Shown here piece after piece: positions 47,501 through 53,797 of a DNA stretch of 53,797 nt. The number at the start of each line of letters is the position of its first letter. Within the stretch, counting starts at the first letter, position 1. The stretch comes from Bacteroidaceae bacterium (GTDB lineage Bacteria > Bacteroidota > Bacteroidia > Bacteroidales > Bacteroidaceae), in NCBI GenBank assembly GCA_017398805.1, contig JAFQEZ010000029.1:1-53797 (forward strand), written 5' to 3'. Under the pieces are notes generated by a model that was not told the DNA's origin, made no database searches, and was given only the letters and a program-made list of their open reading frames with translations. Made by a program: the position numbers and the translations under genes.

Positions 47501-49328
47501 AATCAATCACTGTCTCTTGTATCTGTTTTGCTTTAGCCTCGCTCTCTTCGGATAGTTCCCCTTTCAGGTATTTTTCCATAATAAGTGCACCGATAGGCAC
47601 ACCGAACCTTGCACCGAAACCGCCGTTTTCAACATAAACGGCAATTGCAATCTCAGGCTTATCCATTGGGGCAAAGCCCATGAATGCCGAGTGGTCCTTG
47701 CCTTTGTTCTGGGCTGTTCCGGTCTTTCCGCACACCTCGATTCCCGGGATATTGGCAGCGCGGCACGTACCATTGGTGACGGCATGCCGCATTCCTTTTA
47801 CTACATCCTCGTAGACCTTGGTGTCTGCCATTGATTTCTTTGGTGTACGGTACTTTATGTCAATCTCTTCGCCTTCGATCTCCTTGACGACATGTGGTAT
47901 AATGTAAGTGCCGCGGTTTGCTATTGTGGCACCGAGGTTGGCAATCTGCAGAGGTGTCAATGTTACCTCGCCCTGTCCGATTGAGATGCTTATCACGTTC
48001 GGTGCTTTCCATGCTTTGCTGATTTTTCTGGAGTAGTACTCGGCGTTCGGTATCATACCGCTTTCTTCGCCAGGCAAGTCAACGCCAAGTCTGTAACCGA
48101 AGCCCATAGAGACCATGTAGTCGCGCCATATGTTCATCGCTTCGTTGATATTCTTGTATTTCTTTGAGGTCAACATCCTTTGCAGACCATAGCAAAAGTA
48201 TGCATTACATGATGTTGCGATAGCCGGTTTGAGGGCTGTTGGGGATGAGTGCGCGTGGCATTTGAGACGGCGGTTGCTGTTTAGCGGAAAACCTCCGTGG
48301 CAAGGGAATGCTGTCTCAGGTGTTACTATCCCCTCTTCAAGGAATGTGAGTGCCTGAGATGTCTTGAATGTTGACCCCGGAGGATATGCTCCCATTATTG
48401 CGCGGTTCATCAGTGGTTTGCGAATGTCTTTCGACAGGGCAATGTGGTTCTTTCCTCGTTCTCTTCCGGTGAGCAGTGTCGGGTCATAGTAGGGCGATGA
48501 GACCATGCAGAGAATCTCGCCGGTTTCGGGTTCTATGGCAACAATGCTGCCTATCTTGTTTTCCATAAGCCTCTCGCCAAGTTCCTGGAGTTCTATGTCA
48601 AGGCTAAGGGTAATGTCCTTTCCTCGCACGGCAATGGTGTCGCACTCTCCATTCCTGTAGCTGCCCTGTATGCGTCCGTGCGCGTTGCGAAGATATACCT
48701 CTGTTCCCTTCTTGCCTCTAAGCACATGCTCATATGAAGATTCAAGGCCTTGCGTGCCGATATAGTCTCCCCGTTTGTAGTAGGGGTCTTTGTCAATTTT
48801 CTTCTGTGATACCTGGCCGATATCCCCGAGCAACACACCGGCTGAGTTGCAGTTATATTGTCTGATAGCCCTTTTCTTTACATAGAATCCATGGAAACGG
48901 TGCAGTTTCTCCTGTATCGAGGCGTACTCTTCGGCCGAGAGCTGGGTCATGAAATCCTGTTCGGTGAATGTCGAATATCCCGGGTTGAGTCTTCTGTCCT
49001 TTGCTTTTTCTACACGGTCATTGAATTCCTGGAGTGTTATGCCCAAAGTGTTGCAGAAAGCAAGCGTGTCGAGCTTCTTAAGTTCGCGTGGAATGAATGT
49101 GATATCATACGAAGGCTGGTTATATACCAGTAGTTTGCCGTTCCTGTCATATATGAGTCCCCTGTCGGGGTATGTGGTCTTCAGGTAGAGCGCATTCTTC
49201 TCGGCAAGCATCTTGTACTCCTCGTTGTCGAGCTGTATCTTCATCAATGAAAAGAGATACACCAGAAGGAGCAGTATGACAGCTCCGGCCAGTATATACT
49301 TCCTGCCGCTGTAGGTATAATCCTTCAT
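47481..49328 (-). CDS. mrdA: Penicillin-binding protein 2
   Basis: The 615-residue transpeptidase has one N-terminal membrane helix (about 10-28), a pedestal domain with PDRGLIYDRNGKLLVYNQPSYDITFIP, and the penicillin-binding domain with active-site Ser in PPGSTFKTSQA, the Ser-Cys-Asn motif in ATSCNAYF, and the KTG in VCGKTGTAQNKG. It cross-links peptidoglycan during elongation together with RodA and MreB. It begins overlapping the mreD stop codon by 4 bases. Confidence 0.96.
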   Translation of the reverse strand: MKDYTYSGRKYILAGAVILLLLVYLFSLMKIQLDNEEYKMLAEKNALYLKTTYPDRGLIYDRNGKLLVYNQPSYDITFIPRELKKLDTLAFCNTLGITLQEFNDRVEKAKDRRLNPGYSTFTEQDFMTQLSAEEYASIQEKLHRFHGFYVKKRAIRQYNCNSAGVLLGDIGQVSQKKIDKDPYYKRGDYIGTQGLESSYEHVLRGKKGTEVYLRNAHGRIQGSYRNGECDTIAVRGKDITLSLDIELQELGERLMENKIGSIVAIEPETGEILCMVSSPYYDPTLLTGRERGKNHIALSKDIRKPLMNRAIMGAYPPGSTFKTSQALTFLEEGIVTPETAFPCHGGFPLNSNRRLKCHAHSSPTALKPAIATSCNAYFCYGLQRMLTSKKYKNINEAMNIWRDYMVSMGFGYRLGVDLPGEESGMIPNAEYYSRKISKAWKAPNVISISIGQGEVTLTPLQIANLGATIANRGTYIIPHVVKEIEGEEIDIKYRTPKKSMADTKVYEDVVKGMRHAVTNGTCRAANIPGIEVCGKTGTAQNKGKDHSAFMGFAPMDKPEIAIAVYVENGGFGARFGVPIGALIMEKYLKGELSEESEAKAKQIQETVIDYGTEER

Positions 49329-49837
49329 GCCTTTGCCTTGTTGTGCGAGAATCCCTCTGTGACGATTACGAAAAGCATGGTAAACAGTGTGCTGCTACCG
49401 ATGCATATGAGCAGTGGGATGATGTTTCCTACCGTAAAGAGTTCAAGTATGAACAATATGCAATAGAATATAAGTATGCAGAGACCGGAATAAATGAGGT
49501 AGCTTCCCCATTTGAGGTTGTTTGCATTGGGTATGAAATCATCGGGGAGCCCCTTGTGTGTAAACATGGCAAGTATTGGCTTTCTTGCAAAGCACATGGC
49601 TGTTGCGGCCGCAGCATTTATGCCCGGAGTGTTGCCGAATATGTCCACTACAATGCCGAAGGTGAATCCCCATAGCAACATTGAGTTTATAGAGGTGTGT
49701 CGGGGGAGCTTGATAAGAAAAATCAAGTATATATAGGCTGTGGCATAGCCGAACAGGTGTATTTGGCTGAAAACCAACACCTGTGCCAATGCCAGCATAA
49801 TGAAGTTCCTGATATTTTTAAAAGTATTGCTTGTCAT
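49325..49837 (-). CDS. mreD: Rod-shape-determining protein MreD
   Basis: The 170-residue protein has about six membrane helices (IRNFIMLALAQVLVFSQIHLF, YIYLIFLIKLP, MLLWGFTFGIVVDIF, and more) with little sequence conservation; assignment rests on the position between mreC and mrdA and on the TFGIVVDIFGNTPGINAAAAT segment. It is part of the elongasome. It overlaps its neighbours by 4 bases on each side. Confidence 0.9.
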   Translation of the reverse strand: MTSNTFKNIRNFIMLALAQVLVFSQIHLFGYATAYIYLIFLIKLPRHTSINSMLLWGFTFGIVVDIFGNTPGINAAAATAMCFARKPILAMFTHKGLPDDFIPNANNLKWGSYLIYSGLCILIFYCILFILELFTVGNIIPLLICIGSSTLFTMLFVIVTEGFSHNKAKA

Positions 49838-50688
49838 TGCTCTTCTGTAATACTCTCTTCAAGTGCCTTTTGTTCCTCCTTGCCGTCGTTTCCTACGACA
49901 AACACATTGTCTATGGTCGAAAAATCCACAAACAACCTTACTTTTGCGCTGTTGAAATTGCTTGTAGACGATTCTGTAAACTCTACGATTTCACCTACAG
50001 GTATGCCGGTGGGGAATGTAGATGAGAATCCGCTGGTGACTACAACATCCCCTTTCTTGAACTCTCCATGTCTTGGCAGGTCATCTATGTAGGCATGCAG
50101 GATGTCGTCACCGTTCCATTTTAGAGAGCAGAAATTGTTGTCATCCTTGATTCTGCAACTCAGTTGCATCTTGCTGTTCAGCAATGGCATTACAAGGGCA
50201 AAGTTGTCCGAAGCCTGGTAAACAGTACCTATAACACCTTTCTCATTGAAGACACCCATGTCCTGCCCGATATTGTCATTCTTTCCCTTATTTATGGTGA
50301 CGAAATTGTTCACTCTGTTGATAGAGTTGTTTATTACCTTGGCAGTGTTGAAATAGAAACCCTCCTTGCTTGGCTGCATTGTGTAACTGCTGTTTGCAAG
50401 CAATGCGCTGTCCTTGTATTGCCTGAGTTCTTCTCTCATGGCATTGGCCTGGCATATCAGTTCTCTGTTATGCTCAAGCAGAGCTTCGTTCTCATCCTTG
50501 AGGTTGAAATATCCTCCAATGTCAGAAACGAAGGAGTAGATGTTTCCTGCCACGCTGTTTGCCGATGTGAACATCGTGGCACCATGATAACTGTTGAAAC
50601 TGAATAATAGCACAAAACTGATTCCCTCCAAAATAATGAAGAGGAACCAGTGATTGTGCTTTACAAGGAAATTCAGTATTGACTGCAC
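49834..50688 (-). CDS. mreC: Rod-shape-determining protein MreC
   Basis: The 284-residue protein has one N-terminal membrane helix (about 14-31), a coiled coil (about 60-95; KDENEALLEHNRELICQANAMREEL), and a beta-barrel periplasmic part: NNSINRVNNFVTINKGKNDNIGQDMGVFNEKGVIGTVYQ, and KKGDVVVTSGFSSTFPTGIPVGEI, the conserved end. MreC links MreB inside with PBP2 outside. A Glu-rich C-terminus (KEEQKALEESITEEQ) is present. Confidence 0.94.
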   Translation of the reverse strand: MQSILNFLVKHNHWFLFIILEGISFVLLFSFNSYHGATMFTSANSVAGNIYSFVSDIGGYFNLKDENEALLEHNRELICQANAMREELRQYKDSALLANSSYTMQPSKEGFYFNTAKVINNSINRVNNFVTINKGKNDNIGQDMGVFNEKGVIGTVYQASDNFALVMPLLNSKMQLSCRIKDDNNFCSLKWNGDDILHAYIDDLPRHGEFKKGDVVVTSGFSSTFPTGIPVGEIVEFTESSTSNFNSAKVRLFVDFSTIDNVFVVGNDGKEEQKALEESITEEQ

Positions 50689-50728
50689 TTCTTCTTAGAC
50701 CTTTTGACAGTTCTTACCGTACTCTTGA

Positions 50729-51745
50729 TTATCTCATCAGGAATGGATATGTGAGGTCGTTGAGTGCGAGCGCTGTACCCTTTGCCACGCAGTAGAGAGG
50801 GTTCTCCGCAATGTGGAAAGGAATGTTTATCTTGTTCGACAAGCGCTTGTCAAGGCCTCGGAGCAGTGCGCCTCCACCTGCAAGGTATATACCGTTGTGC
50901 ACGATGTCGGCATATAGTTCAGGTGGTGTGTGCTCAAGTGCGCTTATGATAGCATTCTCAATCTTTATGATTGACTTGTCGATACAGTGCGCAATCTCCT
51001 GATAGCATACAGGAACCTCGATAGGCATGGCTGTTATGCGGTTAGGACCATGTACGATGTAGTCCTGAGGTGCTTCGTCACCAAGGTCGGTAAGCGCAGA
51101 ACCTACATGGATCTTGATACGCTCTGCCATACGCTCGCTGACACGTACGTTGTGCTGACGGCTCATGTAGTCCTGGATGTCGGCTGTGAAGTCGTCACCC
51201 GCAGTGCGCAATGAACCGTTCGACACGATACCGCCCAATGAAATCACTGCAATCTCTGTTGAACCGCCACCTATGTCAACAACCATGTTGCCCTCGGGTG
51301 CTGTTACGTCAAGTCCGATACCGAGTGCCGATGCCATAGGCTCGTAGATGAGATATACATCGCGTCCGCCTGCGTGCTCGGCTGAGTCGCGTACGGCACG
51401 GAGCTCAACCTCGGTTGAACCGTAAGGCACACCAATTACCATGCGTAATGATGGGGTGAAGAGCTTGCTGCCCATGTTTACCTTGTCGATGAAACCGCGC
51501 ATCATCATCTCGCAGGCATAGAAGTCTGCGATGACACCGTCCCTCAAAGGACGTATTGTCTGTATGTTGGGGTTGGTCTTCTCGTGCATCTGCTTTGCCT
51601 TTTCGCCAACCGCAATCATCTTTTTCTGTCCGTCGATGGCTACAACCGATGGCTCGTCGACAACAATCTTTCCATTGTACGATACAATGGTATTGGCTGT
51701 ACCAAGGTCAATAGCAACATCCTGTGTGAATGAAAATAAACCCAT
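50729..51745 (-). CDS. mreB: Rod-shape-determining actin-like protein MreB
   Basis: The 338-residue actin homologue has the phosphate-1 motif DVAIDLGTANTIV, the connector PSVVAID, phosphate-2 GNMVVDIGGGSTEIAVISLGGIV, the adenosine motif GIYLAGGGALLRGLDKRL, and the conserved DDFTADIQDYMSR loop. It forms filaments that guide cell-wall synthesis. It starts the mreBCD-mrdA-rodA series and lies 27 bases after purH, so it may share its transcript. The mreC gene follows after 40 bases. Confidence 0.97.
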   Translation of the reverse strand: MGLFSFTQDVAIDLGTANTIVSYNGKIVVDEPSVVAIDGQKKMIAVGEKAKQMHEKTNPNIQTIRPLRDGVIADFYACEMMMRGFIDKVNMGSKLFTPSLRMVIGVPYGSTEVELRAVRDSAEHAGGRDVYLIYEPMASALGIGLDVTAPEGNMVVDIGGGSTEIAVISLGGIVSNGSLRTAGDDFTADIQDYMSRQHNVRVSERMAERIKIHVGSALTDLGDEAPQDYIVHGPNRITAMPIEVPVCYQEIAHCIDKSIIKIENAIISALEHTPPELYADIVHNGIYLAGGGALLRGLDKRLSNKINIPFHIAENPLYCVAKGTALALNDLTYPFLMR

Positions 51746-51772
51746 TCTGTCTCTCTTGTTTTTTTAGTGTAA

Positions 51773-53296
51773 TTAATGTTTGAAGTGACGGAATCCGGTG
51801 ATTGTCATTGCAACACCGTTGGCATCGCAATAGTCAACCGACTCCTTGTCTCTGATTGAACCGCCGGGATGTACCACTGCGGTGATGCCTGCCTTGTGCG
51901 CAATCTCCACGCAATCGGGGAATGGGAAGAATGCGTCGCTGGCCATAACAGCGCCTTCGAGTGAGAAACCGAAGTTTCCGGCCTTCTCGATAGCATGTCT
52001 GAGTGAATCGACACGTGAGGTCTGGCCCACACCGCTTGCGATGAGCTGTTTGCCCTTTGCAAGCACGATTGCATTGCTCTTGCTGTGCTTTACGATCTTG
52101 TTTGCGAAGAGCATATCCTCGATTTCACTCTCCTTTGGAGCAACCTTTGAAACCACCTGAAGGTCGGCTGCTGTCTCTACTTTTGCATCGCGGTCCTGAA
52201 CGAGCACACCGTTGAGTACGCTGCGGAATGTCTTCTCCGGCATTGTGGTCTGCTTCTGAATGAGGATGATGCGGTTCTTCTTCTGCTTGAGAACCTCAAG
52301 TGCATCGGCGTCATAGCTTGGAGCGATGATAACCTCGAAGAAAATCTCGTTTACCTTCTCTGCAGTAGCCTTGTCGACATTTGCATTTGCGATGAGTACA
52401 CCACCGAATGCCGATACAGGGTCACCTGCAAGGGCTGCATCCCATGCCTCGGCCAAAGTGGCACGTGAAGCAAGGCCGCAAGCGTTGTTGTGCTTGAGGA
52501 TTGCGAATGTTGTCTCACCGGCGAAGTCATTGATGAGCTCAACGGCAGCGTTGATGTCAAGCAGATTGTTGTAAGAGATCTCCTTACCGTGAATCTGATC
52601 GAGCATATCGTTGAAGTTGCCGTAGAAAGCACCCTTCTGGTGAGGGTTCTCGCCGTAACGGAGCGACATCGGTGTGTCGTTTGTCTGGCGGAAAGCGCTC
52701 TTGTCATCCTTGTCGAACCAGTTGAAGATTGCAGAGTCATAAGCCGATGAAACAGCGAATGCCTCGCGTGCAAAGAAACGGCGCTCCTCAAGTGTTGTCT
52801 CAGCACCCTTGCTCTTGAGAATCTCATGAAGCGGATCATACTGTGCCTTGCTGGCAACAATTACAACGTCGTTGAAGTTCTTGGCTGCACCGCGGATGAG
52901 CGATATACCGCCTATGTCAATCTTCTCAATGATGTCGGCGTCACATGCGCCGGAAGCAACAGTCTGCTCAAACGGATAGAGGTCAACAATTACCAGGTCA
53001 ATCTCAGGAATCTCATACTGCGCCATCTGCTGCTGGTCCTTCTCAAGTTCTCTGCGTCCCAGTATGCCGCCGAACACTTTCGGGTGAAGTGTCTTCACGC
53101 GACCGCCCAGGATTGAAGGGTAGCCTGTAAGGCTCTCCACTGCCGTGCATGGGATACCGAGAGACTCGATGAACTGCTGTGTGCCGCCTGTTGATATAAG
53201 CTGCACGCCATCAGCATGGAGCATCTTTATAATCTCGTCAAGCCCGTCTTTATGGAAAACGGAAACCAATGCCGATTTGATTCTTTTTGTAGACAT
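51773..53296 (-). CDS. purH: Bifunctional AICAR transformylase/IMP cyclohydrolase
   Basis: The 507-residue enzyme carries out the last two steps of IMP synthesis. The N-terminal IMP cyclohydrolase domain (about 1-195) shows KSALVSVFHKDGLDEI, STGGTQQFIE and GGRVKTLHPKVFGGIL. The AICAR transformylase domain (about 200-507) has SLRYGENPHQKGAFYG, ILKHNNACGLASRATLAEAWDAALAGDPVSAFGGV with the Lys-His catalytic pair, and the ending HPGGSIRDKESVDYCDANGVAMTITGFRHFKH. It precedes mreB; a strong hairpin lies 48 bases before its start. Confidence 0.97.
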   Translation of the reverse strand: MSTKRIKSALVSVFHKDGLDEIIKMLHADGVQLISTGGTQQFIESLGIPCTAVESLTGYPSILGGRVKTLHPKVFGGILGRRELEKDQQQMAQYEIPEIDLVIVDLYPFEQTVASGACDADIIEKIDIGGISLIRGAAKNFNDVVIVASKAQYDPLHEILKSKGAETTLEERRFFAREAFAVSSAYDSAIFNWFDKDDKSAFRQTNDTPMSLRYGENPHQKGAFYGNFNDMLDQIHGKEISYNNLLDINAAVELINDFAGETTFAILKHNNACGLASRATLAEAWDAALAGDPVSAFGGVLIANANVDKATAEKVNEIFFEVIIAPSYDADALEVLKQKKNRIILIQKQTTMPEKTFRSVLNGVLVQDRDAKVETAADLQVVSKVAPKESEIEDMLFANKIVKHSKSNAIVLAKGKQLIASGVGQTSRVDSLRHAIEKAGNFGFSLEGAVMASDAFFPFPDCVEIAHKAGITAVVHPGGSIRDKESVDYCDANGVAMTITGFRHFKH

Positions 53297-53343
53297 GTCT
53301 GTTATCTGTTTTGTTGTTTATCTTGTTGATTGTAAATAAATTA

Positions 53344-53380
53344 CGCGAGAAAATGGGGCGATGTGCCCTATTTTCTCGCG
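53344..53380. promoter_or_regulatory. Strong palindrome upstream of purH
   Basis: CGCGAGAAAAT (53344-53354) pairs with ATTTTCTCGCG (53370-53380); inside, one mismatch and a 4-bp GGGC/GCCC stem close a short loop. A TAACTTCG -7-like sequence lies directly next to it on the minus strand (53386-53379), but no good -33 is found. It may be an operator or the 5' leader hairpin of the purH mRNA. Confidence 0.45.
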
Positions 53381-53555
53381 AAGTTAACTTTTTTTGCCCG
53401 ATTCTACACTATAAAGATTGCCTTATTTATCAACAGGTAAATATTAAAATATTTAAAAAAACAGCAGTTTGTTGCAGCTTGGTTCTGTGTCATTCAATAT
53501 TTGCATTGTCATTGACTCGTTTTGCTTTTCGCAACCCAAACGGCATAAGTTAAAT

Positions 53556-53605
53556 TCCTCCTCTGCCTGAGGGGAGGTGCCAGTTTACTGGCGGAGGGGT
53601 GGGAG
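53556..53605. repeat. G+C-rich palindromic intergenic repeat
   Basis: Nested inverted repeats: CCTCCTCTGCC/GGCGGAGGGG, the palindrome CCAGTTTACTGG (53580-53591), and CCTGAGGGGAGG. The pattern is like the common Bacteroidetes repeat of CTCCCCT...GGGGAGG...CGGAGGGG form. No gene is seen in 53297-53797 besides this and the two other palindromes. Confidence 0.55.
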
Positions 53606-53682
53606 TGCTACGTTTGACCTGTTGCTGCAAAACTCGCCGATAACAAAACGTTGTTTTGTCATTCTATATTTGCATAAAGGAA

Positions 53683-53710
53683 CGAAGATAGCGAGAAATC
53701 GCTATCTTCG
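53683..53710. repeat. 12-bp perfect palindrome carrying -7-like elements on both strands
   Basis: CGAAGATAGCGA (53683-53694) pairs with TCGCTATCTTCG (53699-53710) around GAAA. TATCTTCG, the -7 variant used before prfB, occurs on both strands within the arms. No matching -33 element is seen. Confidence 0.5.
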
Positions 53711-53797
53711 CAAGCGGACAGAAGCAGTAAAGGATAAAGATTATTAACTGTCATTGGCACTGAAGATACCGTTCAAAATGTTAATCCCCTTTACTCT

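Noticed and set aside
1..53797. CRISPR array
   Set aside because: No regularly spaced direct repeats of 25-40 bases were seen in any gap, and no cas genes are present.

Overview
This window looks like the chromosome of an anaerobic member of the Bacteroidales (Bacteroidetes). The supporting evidence is promoters of the Bacteroidetes type (a -33 TTTG/ATTG and a -7 TAnnTTTG or TATCTTCG, 18-21 nt apart), very weak Shine-Dalgarno sequences, a RicT-GldH gene pair, a class III (anaerobic) ribonucleotide reductase, a FISUMP lipoprotein, DUF4476 and PepSY-like envelope proteins, and a KISTSR-type methionyl-tRNA synthetase. I cannot name the genus from the sequence alone.

Region 1 (1-5.2 kb) is accessory DNA and is visibly richer in A+T than the rest. 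The edge of an ISAon1-like insertion sequence (running off the window) interrupts a serine recombinase gene. Then follow an XRE regulator with an HNH-domain protein, a three-gene cassette on the minus strand (small acidic protein, SecB-like chaperone, ADP-ribosyltransferase-like protein), and a rolling-circle-type Rep gene carrying one in-frame stop codon. A sheared 3' end of an unknown gene, still followed by its terminator, marks the junction with the core chromosome. The three-gene cassette is the most interesting item: it resembles toxin-antitoxin-chaperone (TAC) systems, in particular the CmdTAC anti-phage type. Its putative antitoxin ends in an aromatic tail that is encoded by a terminator-like hairpin.

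Region 2 (5.2-24.4 kb) is core genome: DUF4476 protein, flippase, ruvB, VanZ, CYTH, prfB, an M20 deacetylase, rnr, a two-component system, a FISUMP lipoprotein, nrdG-nrdD, a small membrane protein, fabK and an aminopeptidase P. Several intergenic spaces hold strong hairpins or REP-like repeats.

Region 3 (24.4-33.6 kb, minus strand) is a tightly packed surface-glycan cluster (metG, flippase, two GT4-type glycosyltransferases, YfhO-type membrane protein, GT2). Region 4 (33.8-46.1 kb, plus strand) holds a Crp-like regulator, an acyltransferase, dapB, the lepB-wbqC-epimerase-PAP2 group, two PepSY-like secreted proteins, and the metF-holB-ricT-gldH operon.

Region 5 (46.0-53.3 kb, minus strand) is the cell-shape operon purH-mreB-mreC-mreD-mrdA-rodA. 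Its last gene overlaps gldH tail to tail. The final 500 bases are non-coding and contain three palindromic structures.
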